A stretch of 64,000 nucleotides of DNA from Marinobacterium jannaschii DSM 6295 (GCF_000620085.1 NZ_KK211070.1:21021-85020), one strand, 5' to 3'; positions 35,480-44,003 are shown, numbered from the stretch's first letter. The notes: a model not told the origin generated them from the sequence alone. A program made the numbers and translations.

Positions 35480-36648
35480 TGATGATCTCTCCACTCTCCG
35501 AATTCCAGTTGCTGTTCAGCAAACTGTTGCTCACTGATAAATCCTTGATCAAATCGCTGCTTAGCGGCCTGGGTGAAGCTCATTGCACGTATTCCCTGGC
35601 CGACTCGTTCCCTTATTGCCCCTTCAGCTGCGATCAAACCGCCCTTCATGAAAGCTACTTTCAGCTGCTCTCTATCTTCAGGCGCGAAGAGCACATATTC
35701 AGTGATAGCGCATCGCCCACCACCCAGCTTTGGCAACAGACGTTGGCAGGTAATGACGCGCAGCGAGCTGATGAGGCTTGCTGCCATATTTGTTTGTTCA
35801 GACTCGGGAAAATTCATTGTTACTCGCGCCAGCGCCGAAGAGGCATCTGTCACATGCACCGTTGAGTAGACAGCATGGCCAGTCAGTGAAGCTTCCAGAG
35901 ATAAGCGAATAGTTTCCGGATCGCGCATTTCACCCACGAGAATGACGTCTGGGTTGTCGCGTAATAGGCCTTTTAGCGCAACCGAGAAACCAGCCACGTT
36001 TGTTATGTACTCTTCTTGACCGATCACCCCCGTCCGTATCGATTCAAGGTCTTCTGGCAAGTTGTTCAGATCAAATTCAATTGGATCTTCAATAGTCGCC
36101 AGATGCTCGCCTGGACCATATACCAGACGATGCAAGATTACTGAAAACAGGCACGTTGTTTTACCGCTTCCGGTCGGACCGGTAACCAAGGCGATTCCGT
36201 TTTCATGAACAAGCGCGGATTTCAACTCTTCGGGTAAGTCGAGTTCATTGAAGTTTGGAGGGAGCGCCGAAATCGGACGACAAACTAATCTGAAGCCGGT
36301 GCTGGTCGATGAATCGGCGATTGACGCTGCTGATAGCCTAAAACGCCCCGTCCGCTCAGCAGATTCACGGACTCGATATGCCCAAGAACTTGGGGTACCA
36401 GTTGCTATTGAGTTGGCATAGCCCTCGCCTTTGTCTCGCGCAATATGCTCGCGAATGATTTTTGCATCGATTTCATCTTCAGTGACACGGGTCATACGGC
36501 CATCCAGCCTGGCCCAAATGCAGTCATCGGATTTGAAGAAGATGTCGGAACATCCCCGATCCCGAAGGCGAACAAGTAGCTGATTAAACTCACTGACCCC
36601 GAATTGTGCGGTAATCGGTTCTGGGTGGCCGAATACATATTTAGTCAT
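35476..36648 (-). CDS. dotB: DotB/TraJ secretion ATPase
   Basis: DotB is the hexameric VirB11/PilT-type ATPase of type IVB systems; it docks on the cytoplasmic side of the channel and powers substrate movement. The 390-aa product has Walker A TGPTGSGKTT (about 165-174), Asp box (ATIEDPIEF), Walker B VILVGEMRDPETI, and the His box TGHAVYSTVH. The start is ATG 36648, six codons inside the longest frame, because it overlaps the dotC stop as ATGA. Confidence 0.92.
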   Translation of the reverse strand: MTKYVFGHPEPITAQFGVSEFNQLLVRLRDRGCSDIFFKSDDCIWARLDGRMTRVTEDEIDAKIIREHIARDKGEGYANSIATGTPSSWAYRVRESAERTGRFRLSAASIADSSTSTGFRLVCRPISALPPNFNELDLPEELKSALVHENGIALVTGPTGSGKTTCLFSVILHRLVYGPGEHLATIEDPIEFDLNNLPEDLESIRTGVIGQEEYITNVAGFSVALKGLLRDNPDVILVGEMRDPETIRLSLEASLTGHAVYSTVHVTDASSALARVTMNFPESEQTNMAASLISSLRVITCQRLLPKLGGGRCAITEYVLFAPEDREQLKVAFMKGGLIAAEGAIRERVGQGIRAMSFTQAAKQRFDQGFISEQQFAEQQLEFGEWRDHQ

Positions 36649-37442
36649 TGCGGAACCACCAGCCAATCTTCGCTCTTTGTAAATGCAGGATTGACATCCA
36701 GTTTTAGCACCACGTCTCCGATATAGAGCGTCTTGCCGTCTTTGGACCGGGTCACCCCAAGATCCTCAGTAGATGTTCTGGGTAAAGAAAGTACGTTCTT
36801 ATCTGCAAGCTCCAGATAACGCTGCATACCCACAAAATCTCGCTGCAGCCGATTAGCATTAGCGTCAAACTGCATGTTTGCCTGGCGAACACCAATTGCC
36901 CATCCCTCGCGCACCCACTGATTCCATAGCTCTTGCTCCTCTGGGTTTCCGGGGCGAGGCAAAGCAGCTCTCTGGGGTGTTTCAGGTTTCTGGAACTCTC
37001 GATAGAGATAGTTCAGGTAGGTTGGAGGACTGGTCACCACCACTGGATCCGTCTCAAGCTGGTACGTGCGCTGGATACGCCGTGCCATTCGACCGCCGTC
37101 TGCGACCTCTTTGATTTCGTCGGTCTCAGTGACTACCGGAGGCAGAATATTTCCCGGCAGCAGCAGATTGCTGAAATCAAAAATCACTGAGAATCGATCG
37201 TGGTATGCCTTTAACCAACGATTGATCTCGCGTGATCGATCATAAAGACCAGCCTGCACACCAGTGGAGATAGCAACGTCACGCATACCCGAGTACCGGG
37301 AGCCTTCTGTAATTGGCTGTGCCAACGCATTCGAATCAACATCGATCCATTCATCTAATACGCTGGTGTTTGCTTTATTACTATTAGTTGCACAGCCACT
37401 GGCACTAATGAGGATGACCGTCATTGTCAGAGCTTTGTACAC
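36645..37442 (-). CDS. dotC: DotC/TraI outer-membrane lipoprotein
   Basis: DotC forms, with DotD and DotH, the outer-membrane core of the type IVB channel. The 265-aa product has a lipoprotein signal with lipobox SASGC, then the family pattern with GVQAGLYDRSREINRWL and FDFSNLLLPGNILPPVVTE. It lies between dotD and dotB in the canonical order traH-traI-traJ of IncI plasmids and overlaps dotB by 4 bp. Confidence 0.88.
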   Translation of the reverse strand: MYKALTMTVILISASGCATNSNKANTSVLDEWIDVDSNALAQPITEGSRYSGMRDVAISTGVQAGLYDRSREINRWLKAYHDRFSVIFDFSNLLLPGNILPPVVTETDEIKEVADGGRMARRIQRTYQLETDPVVVTSPPTYLNYLYREFQKPETPQRAALPRPGNPEEQELWNQWVREGWAIGVRQANMQFDANANRLQRDFVGMQRYLELADKNVLSLPRTSTEDLGVTRSKDGKTLYIGDVVLKLDVNPAFTKSEDWLVVPQ

Positions 37443-37451
37443 AATAGCCCC

Positions 37452-37940
37452 CTATTTATATACCAGCTGAATCGTCTTCAGCTGGTCATCCAGAATGACG
37501 TCGGCACGGTGGCCTGCCATATAACCAGCATGAGTGATGTACTCGCCTAGCGTCATGATCTTGTCGGGGAAGTTAACAATGATGGGCGTGATCGGCTTGA
37601 CGCCCATGGTCTCTAGGAAGTCATAGCCAGTTAGTTCTGACATTTTGAGTATGAATGGCTCAATCTCAATTTCTATGCCGCCTGGGAAGCTCATGACGCG
37701 ACGTAAGGACGGAGATAGCTTGGATACTTCGAGACGAGGAGCATCTTTTACACCGTACCGGGCTGAGGCCAATCGGTCATTGGCAGCATACTGGGCCATG
37801 ATGGTTTCGCTAATCGAGACCAGCCTTTTAACTGCTGGGTCATGGTGCCCCAACCCCTCACCTTGTTGCGGGGAATTTGATGAACAGCCAGTACCGGCCA
37901 GCACCCCACAGCACAGAGCAATGATTCCAAACGTCTTCAT
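37452..37940 (-). CDS. dotD: DotD/TraH outer-membrane lipoprotein
   Basis: The 162-aa product has a lipobox LAGTGC and the DotD periplasmic domain, which resembles the N0 fold of secretins (IVNFPDKIMTLGEYITHAGYMAG...ADVILDD). DotD with DotC brings DotH to the outer membrane. It is the first gene of the minus-strand dot operon, 35-40 bp after the predicted transcription start, with GGGGAG before the ATG. Confidence 0.85.
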   Translation of the reverse strand: MKTFGIIALCCGVLAGTGCSSNSPQQGEGLGHHDPAVKRLVSISETIMAQYAANDRLASARYGVKDAPRLEVSKLSPSLRRVMSFPGGIEIEIEPFILKMSELTGYDFLETMGVKPITPIIVNFPDKIMTLGEYITHAGYMAGHRADVILDDQLKTIQLVYK

Positions 37941-37981
37941 TTATCTCCCCTAGATTCACGGCATTATTTCAATATCGCTTA

Positions 37982-38010
37982 ATTATATTACAGAGAATAT
38001 CAATTGACAC
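37982..38010 (-). promoter_or_regulatory. Sigma-70 promoter of dotD operon
   Basis: On the minus strand, GTGTCA (38010-38005) is followed after 17 bp by a perfect TATAAT (37987-37982). The start of transcription would fall near 37975, just before dotD at 37940. A TGGCA-N6-TGCCA palindrome lies just upstream at 38038-38053. Confidence 0.65.
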
Positions 38011-38037
38011 CCCTCTAGCAGCCTACTGCCACCGATG

Positions 38038-38268
38038 TGGCATATAGATGCCAGCAGCAGCACATCGCCATTACATAAATACCGAACAATCCACTAGCAG
38101 CCTCTAACTGGCATACAGATGGCATGGAGATGCCATATAAGCCCCTCGCTCAGGCATTTTCTCTCAGCTTTGTGTCAAAGTGACATCAAGTGGCAGCCAA
38201 AATCACTAAAACCCATGGGTAAAAGGCAGCTGGATGCCAGTGATACGCCCTGGACCGGCAACTGCCGG
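38038..38268. repeat. Cluster of TGGCA-N6-TGCCA palindromes in 645-bp intergenic region
   Basis: The gap between dotD and the recombinase gene (37941-38586) has no convincing gene. It holds TGGCA-TATAGA-TGCCA (38038-38053), TGGCA-TGGAGA-TGCCA (38120-38135) with an extra direct half site TGGCA at 38109-38113, AGGCA-GCTGGA-TGCCA (38224-38239), and a tighter palindrome CCGGCA-AC-TGCCGG (38255-38268). The half-site spacing is constant (11 bp), so a single regulator bound on one helix face is likely. An origin of transfer could also be hidden here; I see no relaxase gene to support that. Confidence 0.55.
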
Positions 38269-38586
38269 GCGCAATACCACCAGTCACGCCACCTTGGCAG
38301 GGCTGCGTTCGTATAGCACAGAGCCCATGCGGCAGCATCAAGCCGTATAACGGCGTATATATGGCAGGCGTAGGCCAAACCGACACCATATAATGCAATC
38401 TAGCTACCCTAACCATTTCCATTTCACTTATTTATAATGAAACATATTACAAACACCCCCAGTAGCACGCAGAATGAAACGCTCTCCATACGCTTGTAGC
38501 AACACCGCCAAAACAGTTGCTGAAACATGGGGAGCTATATCAAAAGGGGAAGCCGATAAATTGTCAGCATTGCAACGGAATTCGAC

Positions 38587-39657
38587 ATGACGAGAGAAAA
38601 CCACAGTAAAAATGAACCCCAAAAAAAATGGGACACTGTTTTTACAAGGGAAAGCGCTACAGAAATGGATTACCAAGAGCGCGTCTCTAAGCTTCTTGAG
38701 AACTACAGTCAAAAATCCGCGGTGGATTGGGACCTGGATAAGGACGGCCTTATTAAATGGCTAACCACATATAGGGACACCCTTAGTAAGGCATCCTGGA
38801 GACGCCAGAGAGCGGCTCTGGTTTGGTTTATGAGGGAGATTGAGATGGATCCTGCCCTGTCTGAACGTATCAAGGAAATCAGTACAGAGGGATGCCTTGA
38901 AAAAGGCACTCGTACATCAGCTTCTAAGGCGAAAAACATCTCGGAAAAAGACTTTAATGTCCTGGCCAATGAACTATTGGAGCAGGCCGAAAAAGACAGC
39001 ATTAAAAATCAGGCCCCCATTTATGAAAGTCTTGCCATGAAAACACTGGCCTTCCTTTGGGCGGGAGTGATTACCGGACTCAGACCATCAGAGTGGGAGA
39101 GCCACGAGCTGAATATTGACGAAAGAAAGCTGATCGTACAGAATGGAAAAGCTTCTAATGGTCGATCGAATGGAGAATCTCGAACGATATTTCTCACGGA
39201 AGCGACCGAAGAAGAATGGGAGGTGGTAAAACTCCATTCAGGGTTTGTTAAAAACGTAGCATCAGAACTTCCCCAAGGCATTCCTTCAGACAAGGCTCCC
39301 AATCGATACAGGGATATCCTTGAAGAAGAATCCCCTTTCTCTCGATATCAAAAATCTTGCAAAAACCGGATCTACGCCGCTACAAAAAAACTGTGGCCAC
39401 GGCGTAAAAAGCGGCCTTCTCTCTATACGGGACGCCATCAATTCTCAGCTAACCTTAAATCGTCTAGGGCAGATCTTAGAGCCATTGCAGCCCTTATGGG
39501 GCATGGCACGGATCGAACCGCCACGGAGCACTACGGAAAGGGGCGCTACGGATCCGGGCGATCACCGGCACGGGCCGATGATGCGGAGGCCTCCCGAGTG
39601 AGGCAGGTCTTTAGCTCTAGGCCATCTGGCACCCAACACACCGGTCCATCTCGATAG
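38587..39657 (+). CDS. Tyrosine recombinase / integrase
   Basis: The 356-aa product has the C-terminal catalytic domain of tyrosine recombinases: Arg166 in TGLRPSEW, Arg283 in YTGRHQF, His306 in LMGHGTD, and nucleophile Tyr316 in TATEHYGK. The first position of the HxxR box is Tyr280 rather than His, a substitution tolerated in some family members. The N-terminal 110 residues are a helical core-binding domain. Plasmid copies resolve multimers or move cassettes. A perfect palindrome shared with the repeat array near the replication origin starts 14 bp after its stop. The Shine-Dalgarno is weak. Confidence 0.85.
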   Translation: MTRENHSKNEPQKKWDTVFTRESATEMDYQERVSKLLENYSQKSAVDWDLDKDGLIKWLTTYRDTLSKASWRRQRAALVWFMREIEMDPALSERIKEISTEGCLEKGTRTSASKAKNISEKDFNVLANELLEQAEKDSIKNQAPIYESLAMKTLAFLWAGVITGLRPSEWESHELNIDERKLIVQNGKASNGRSNGESRTIFLTEATEEEWEVVKLHSGFVKNVASELPQGIPSDKAPNRYRDILEEESPFSRYQKSCKNRIYAATKKLWPRRKKRPSLYTGRHQFSANLKSSRADLRAIAALMGHGTDRTATEHYGKGRYGSGRSPARADDAEASRVRQVFSSRPSGTQHTGPSR

Positions 39658-39670
39658 TACGTCCAAACGA

Positions 39671-39697
39671 AAAAGTGGTGCAGCCTGCACCACTTTT
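39671..39697. repeat. Perfect palindrome with 13-bp arms after the recombinase gene
   Basis: AAAAGTGGTGCAG-C-CTGCACCACTTTT. The 19-bp core from GTGG to CCAC is identical to one at 56077-56095 and nearly identical to eight others at 55.9-57.06 kb. It may be the terminator of the recombinase gene, a recombination site, or a binding site for a plasmid protein. The short T-run argues against terminator as its only role. Confidence 0.6.
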
Positions 39698-39810
39698 ACG
39701 ATCCACCAGCACCATCGTAGTCTGTATCTAAGGAAAGCCTTGTTGCAGGATTGCCTTAAATTTCAAGGGCCTTCCTTAACCTGGCTCCATCGAGTATCTG
39801 GCATAAAAAA

Positions 39811-39834
39811 GCCGCACTAGAGTGCGGCTTTTTT
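39811..39834. terminator. Intrinsic terminator, bidirectional
   Basis: GCCGCACT-AG-AGTGCGGC (39811-39828) is followed by six T and preceded by six A. It serves the recombinase transcript and the minus-strand zinc-ribbon gene remnant. Confidence 0.88.
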
Positions 39835-39849
39835 ATTGATCACAGATGC

Positions 39850-40044
39850 TTAGGTCGGGATCTTCATACGATTTTTCATGAACTCAGCCCACTCCGGGCT
39901 CCCGGCCCTGTACTGATGCTGGCAGGACGAACAGATAATCACCTCCCGAGAGTCAGCCGTGCCCGGTGGAAAGTAGGCTAGCGTCATCTTCTGGCATGCG
40001 GGGCAAACCTGATTAACGTGTTAAAAAGCCTGGCTGTTACTCAT
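39850..40044 (-). pseudogene. Small zinc-ribbon protein gene with in-frame stop at codon 8
   Basis: On the minus strand an ATG at 40044, preceded by AGGA, opens MSNSQAF followed by TAA (40023-40021). The same frame then continues for 57 codons: VNQVCPACQKMTLAYFPPGT, then CSSCQHQY, ending at TAA 39850. The paired CPAC and CSSC look like a real zinc ribbon. A nonsense mutation or a sequence error is likely, since no good internal start follows. A terminator lies just downstream. Confidence 0.5.
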
Positions 40045-40189
40045 AAAGAAATCCTATTTAATGATCGCCTTTGCTGGTGGACGTCCCGCCAGACGGTTGC
40101 AGTTTAACAAGCACTGTATAAATATACAGATCATGTTGCTTTTTATAATCCGTAGGAACTATCGAAAAATACGGCTCGATGAGTCGGTC

Positions 40190-40462
40190 ATGGAGACCGT
40201 TGGCGTTCGTCGGCGTGACGGGAGCACCCGGTATATTAGGTTCAGGGGATATGTCGACTATGATGACTTTCAACGCCTGCGAGCCTCAGGGGAAGCCACC
40301 GCGATATTAATGGATATCTGGGAATACCAAGAAAATGGCGATATCGTCATGCCCCGTATACGGGTACCAGCGGGATCCTGGGTGGCCGGCTGTCTGATCA
40401 ATCGATCGGCCTACGGGATCAGTGATAATGGCCGACCTATTTTGATTGAAAGGCCGACCTAA
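40190..40462 (+). CDS. Small unknown protein
   Basis: The 90-aa product runs from ATG 40190; the open frame extends back to ATG 40061, but that upstream part has the composition of untranslated sequence. The protein has basic residues at its start (VRRRDGSTRYIRF), a VDYDDFQRLRASGE segment and a beta-rich end. No good Shine-Dalgarno precedes either start. It converges on the last gene of the par operon. Confidence 0.4.
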   Translation: METVGVRRRDGSTRYIRFRGYVDYDDFQRLRASGEATAILMDIWEYQENGDIVMPRIRVPAGSWVAGCLINRSAYGISDNGRPILIERPT

Positions 40463-40465
40463 ATA

Positions 40466-40957
40466 TCAAAGGTCGTCGGTGCTCCAGACATCTTCGTAAC
40501 CTGTGTTTTTACAGAATTGAGCATATGTCGGGAGGCTGTTTACAACAACATGCCTCCAAATGTCTCCCGTAGCTGCAATGACCTCGCTTAGCGCACTGGC
40601 CTTAGCTTCCTCGCTCAACTCACGGCCAAGCTGATCCACCAGCGTGGCCCCATGCAGCTCACAAATACAGAAGCCCTCTTCCGTATCCATTGTCAGCCCA
40701 TCGATATTCTCTTCACTGTACCCATGTGCGGCTCGCATAGAGTCACCACAGGCTACCGCTATCCAGCTGAAGTCCACTATCAGGCCGCACGTAGTCTTCA
40801 GCTCTATATCACCGGCAGTCTGTCCAATATAGATTGTCTGATCTTCTCCAAGGGAATCATTCGACGTACCGCGCACAGTGAGGTTACCAGCGGTCATTAC
40901 ATCCACCAGCTCTAATAGCTGAAGACCTGTGATTGTTCTTTCTGTCGATTCAACCAT
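40466..40957 (-). CDS. Unknown protein, last gene of par operon
   Basis: The 163-aa acidic product starts at ATG 40957 within the 3' end of the preceding gene, with AGGAG upstream, so it is translationally coupled. No signal peptide or known motif is seen. Its place behind parA, parB and the RHH gene suggests a maintenance or regulatory role, without direct evidence. Confidence 0.55.
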   Translation of the reverse strand: MVESTERTITGLQLLELVDVMTAGNLTVRGTSNDSLGEDQTIYIGQTAGDIELKTTCGLIVDFSWIAVACGDSMRAAHGYSEENIDGLTMDTEEGFCICELHGATLVDQLGRELSEEAKASALSEVIAATGDIWRHVVVNSLPTYAQFCKNTGYEDVWSTDDL

Positions 40958-41441
40958 GATCAGGCTCCTGTGGATCAGCGGTAAAGCTTGTGAAAACCTC
41001 GTTGAAGAGTTTTCCCCTCGCATGGCACCGTCTTGATATAGCGGCATGAATAATCAGGAGGCGTACCTTTTTCAAAGCAGGCCGGTAAACAGCTACATTA
41101 GATACGGCGTCATCAAGCAGCGTCTTAGGCTCGGCCGCAATTCTCAGTGGCGTATTAGTAGCATCCTTTTTCATGCCAGGTAGCTGCTGGAACGGAAGCA
41201 ACGCACTGATAAATAGATCAGCGTCTTCGTCGTTGGCACTACTCCAGTCAGCATCCAGATAGCTTGCAGATGACAGGAAATCAACGATGGCTTCAACGAT
41301 CCATTCACTGCGGCGATCCGAATCGTGGTAGACCATTCTCTTCTCAAGGTCGTCCAGCAACCTTACGTTAATCTGCGTAGTGCGGCTGGTGGATCGCTTT
41401 GCAGCTACAGCAACATCCTTTTTGGGCGAGATCAGTGCCAC
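40950..41441 (-). CDS. Ribbon-helix-helix (CopG-like) protein in par operon
   Basis: The 163-aa product has a basic N-terminus and then RTTQINVRLLDDLEKRMVYH, a beta-strand followed by two helices (RRSEWIVEAIVDFL) as in ribbon-helix-helix DNA-binding proteins. A longer C-terminal domain has no recognised family. It starts at GTG 41441 right after the parB stop, with AGGGG upstream. It is probably an autoregulator of the operon or a third partition component. Confidence 0.6.
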   Translation of the reverse strand: MALISPKKDVAVAAKRSTSRTTQINVRLLDDLEKRMVYHDSDRRSEWIVEAIVDFLSSASYLDADWSSANDEDADLFISALLPFQQLPGMKKDATNTPLRIAAEPKTLLDDAVSNVAVYRPALKKVRLLIIHAAISRRCHARGKLFNEVFTSFTADPQEPDHG

Positions 41442-41442
41442 A

Positions 41443-42795
41443 TTATTCCCCTACAACATTCTCTATCTGTGAGAGAACTTCGATCAGCTCCCTCACTGCT
41501 TCCTTCGCATTACCCGGTTGGCCAGGCAGCAGTTCAATTCCGTTCGAGCCCAGTATATTTGAGAGCTGATCGATACACTGATTGCTAACCATTTCGATTT
41601 CGGCCTGGTCCTCGGCAGGAAGCAGGTTATATACGATAGGATCCTGTAACCCTGCTTCACCTGCACCTGCAGGGGCTGTATTAGTAACAGCTTCATGCTG
41701 GCGTAGGGTGGGTACCTCAACCCCCTGAGCTGCTCCATTCAGTTCTGCAGGGGCTGGGGTTTCATAGCCGTTTGATCCAGCTCCAGTATCTGACCCAGCT
41801 CCTGTATCCACTGACGCGGCAACCGACTGCTGGACGCCACTCACGTACGTATCTTTCGACGGCTGTTCCTGCGTCAACTGAATGTTGCCAACTCCAGAAT
41901 CACTCGATGCAGCCAGTTGCGGTTGCGGCGGGGCTGGTGGCTGGTCAAGCGTGGTTTCAGGCTTGATACCAGCGATGATATCCGCCTGCGCGGAAGGATG
42001 CTTCGCTAAGAAGTCATAGAGCCAGCGCGGGTGCTTGATCCCCTTCTCTTCAATGTGATCAAGCACAGCCTTGTAGGGCTTCTTCTTGTATATAGAGAGG
42101 TAAAGCTTAGCGTTGGTCCGATCCAACCCTGTCAACGCGCGTAACGCTGCGTTTGTTGGTTCTTTGCCATTCTCCTCTTTATACAGCTCAATCAAGCGCG
42201 CCAGGCTTTCGAACTTCTCTTTCAGTGTGAGCCCATCGTGATTATTGTTCTCACGAAAGCTGAATGCACAGCTGGTTAGATCCATTCCTTCAGCGCTGGT
42301 ACGCAGGGCTTTGGAAATCTGGGCGGGGTAACTCTCCAGCCCAATCAAGTGCGATGCCAACGTCCGTCGGTTGCCAGCATGGATAGTATGCATCTGACCA
42401 TCATCAGCCGGGCTCACTTGAATAACAGGCAACGGCAGTTCTTTCAGAGATTGGATATTCAGGCTGATAGCCAAACTGATTAGCGCCTCATACCAGGACT
42501 CGTTTTGCTCTTTGCTGGCCCAAGAGATCTCGGCAGGAAGCTCACCAAAAGCGGGAGCAATAACATCTCCTTCCTTTACTCTGACTAAAGGCTTCACATC
42601 CGCCAGAATCTGATCAGGGCTCACACCACCAAACTTACGATCGTTATCAGGGTTAAAGAGCAAACGATCCAGCGGGATCGACTGAATCCGGGCCTGGTTA
42701 CCCTGGGCAATCATGTCTTGGATACCAGTACTCACCCGGCTGGTCACAGCAGGCTTTTGATCCTTCGATCCTGAACTCTTCGAAATTAGCGGCAT
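41443..42795 (-). CDS. parB: ParB-family partition protein
   Basis: ParB binds parS sites and stimulates ParA ATPase to move plasmid copies. The 450-aa product has an N-terminal ParB/Srx-like domain with the HAGNRRTLASHLIG box (GxRR), an ENNNHDGLTLKEKFE block matching the ENxxR/HTH linker, and the helical TNAALRALTGLDRTNAKLYLSI recognition region. A Pro/Gln/Ala-rich linker and a short C-terminal domain follow. The start at 42795 overlaps the parA stop and has AAAGGG upstream; the longer frame is unlikely. Confidence 0.85.
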   Translation of the reverse strand: MPLISKSSGSKDQKPAVTSRVSTGIQDMIAQGNQARIQSIPLDRLLFNPDNDRKFGGVSPDQILADVKPLVRVKEGDVIAPAFGELPAEISWASKEQNESWYEALISLAISLNIQSLKELPLPVIQVSPADDGQMHTIHAGNRRTLASHLIGLESYPAQISKALRTSAEGMDLTSCAFSFRENNNHDGLTLKEKFESLARLIELYKEENGKEPTNAALRALTGLDRTNAKLYLSIYKKKPYKAVLDHIEEKGIKHPRWLYDFLAKHPSAQADIIAGIKPETTLDQPPAPPQPQLAASSDSGVGNIQLTQEQPSKDTYVSGVQQSVAASVDTGAGSDTGAGSNGYETPAPAELNGAAQGVEVPTLRQHEAVTNTAPAGAGEAGLQDPIVYNLLPAEDQAEIEMVSNQCIDQLSNILGSNGIELLPGQPGNAKEAVRELIEVLSQIENVVGE

Positions 42796-43598
42796 AAGCC
42801 TACCCTTTGCAGCACATTGACCGACATCTTTTCCCATTCCTTCCGGCAATCGTGAGAAGGCTTCAGGCCATACGGGGTTTCTGGAGCAGCATCAAGCAAA
42901 TCCATGGTCTTAATGCTTGGTCGTTCTTTGATGAGATCCTCGACCAGCAGGTCATCGCCCACCAGCTCACGGGATTCAGCGATAATCTTGCGGTGAACAG
43001 CCAGTCGCGTATCAACCTTGGTAGGCAACACTCCGATCAGGCTGCCTTGGTTTTCTTGATTCACCATATCCAGCATCCCGTATAGACCCTCTAACGATTT
43101 CTGCTCTGGGATAATCGGAATCAGCACATCAGTTGCTGCACGGACTGCCGCGCGTGAACAGATGCCCTTGGCTGGTGGCGTATCGATGATAATGAGGTCA
43201 AAGAGTTCAGCGAGTTCGGGGTGCTGGAGGTATTCAGCGAACTGTTCGATTGCGCTCGCTGGCAGGCCCTCTAAATACGTGTTTTCCGCCTTGCACGGTA
43301 ACAGGCTCACGTTCTCAAGCTTTGTTGGATACACGTCAATGTCGCCATTCTCGAACAAAGCAGACGAGTCATAGCGAACACCATCAAGTTCAGGCGGGAT
43401 CGCTGCGGCTCCTCCGTCCATCGTGATCAGCATTGATGACAAGTTGCACTGCGGATCCAGATCAATCAACAGCACCCGCAATCCTTGAAGGCCAGCAAAT
43501 GCGCCAAGAAACACAGCCTCCGTGGTCTTGCCTACACCGCCTTTGTTGTTGGCGATTGCAAGCTTTACTAGTCCGTTAGGACTCCTAGACATCTCCAT
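42786..43598 (-). CDS. parA: ParA-family partition ATPase
   Basis: ParA is the Walker-type ATPase that positions plasmids on the nucleoid. The 270-aa product has the deviant Walker A NNKGGVGKTT, the switch LLIDLDPQCNLS, and Walker B-like DLIIIDTPPAKG. It has no N-terminal HTH, as in short (type Ib-like) ParA, so autoregulation may fall to ParB or the RHH protein. The start is ATG 43598, 9 nt after AGGGA; the GTG at 43607 is too close to it. Confidence 0.9.
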   Translation of the reverse strand: MEMSRSPNGLVKLAIANNKGGVGKTTEAVFLGAFAGLQGLRVLLIDLDPQCNLSSMLITMDGGAAAIPPELDGVRYDSSALFENGDIDVYPTKLENVSLLPCKAENTYLEGLPASAIEQFAEYLQHPELAELFDLIIIDTPPAKGICSRAAVRAATDVLIPIIPEQKSLEGLYGMLDMVNQENQGSLIGVLPTKVDTRLAVHRKIIAESRELVGDDLLVEDLIKERPSIKTMDLLDAAPETPYGLKPSHDCRKEWEKMSVNVLQRVGLCR

Positions 43599-43634
43599 AC
43601 TGCTCACTCCCTATATCCCTTTTGCTCTTGCAGC

Positions 43635-43773
43635 AAAAAACAAATCAGACAAAAACATATCAAACAATAAGCTAAAAACATAGCAAAAAATTATAAAAAA
43701 CCAATCAAAACCATAGACGAAAAAACAAAGCACAAAGGCTTGATAAAAAACATAACAATTACTAGGATAAAAA
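43635..43773. other. Phased A-tracts upstream of parA (bent DNA; possible centromere)
   Basis: Runs of 3-6 A start at 43635, 43651, 43662, 43674, 43685, 43695, 43707, 43720, 43745 and 43769. Most are 10-13 bp apart, close to one helical turn, so the DNA should be strongly curved. AAAAACATA occurs three times (43651, 43674, 43746). The region separates parA from a divergent small gene and probably carries the par promoter and perhaps parS. Confidence 0.5.
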
Positions 43774-43816
43774 CAAATCAGGACAACATAGATAAACTAT
43801 CTTAAGGATTTAGGCT

Positions 43817-43990
43817 ATGATCAGATCCCGCGTATCGGTACAGACTCCAAATGGCGTAGTGCGTGCAGTTATCGTCGTGGCTCCAAGGACCAAGCGAATA
43901 GATGTTTTTGATTCGAATGGCAATATTATTACGTCAATTTCTCACTGGGATCAGTATGACTACCTTTTAGCGAGCACTAACGGCGAATAG
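43817..43990 (+). CDS. Small unknown protein (57 aa)
   Basis: The frame starts at ATG 43817 after AAGGA and ends at TAG 43988. The product, MIRSRVSVQTPNGVVRAVIV and onward, is beta-rich and looks folded (VVRAVIVVAPRTKRIDVFD). It opens the plus-strand series of small accessory genes, 14 bp before the next one. Confidence 0.5.
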   Translation: MIRSRVSVQTPNGVVRAVIVVAPRTKRIDVFDSNGNIITSISHWDQYDYLLASTNGE

Positions 43991-44003
43991 GAGCTAATCC
44001 GCT

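Noticed and set aside
38119-38422. Small frames in the 38-kb intergenic region
   Set aside because: No ribosome sites, overlapping frames on both strands, and the sequence is dominated by palindromes.
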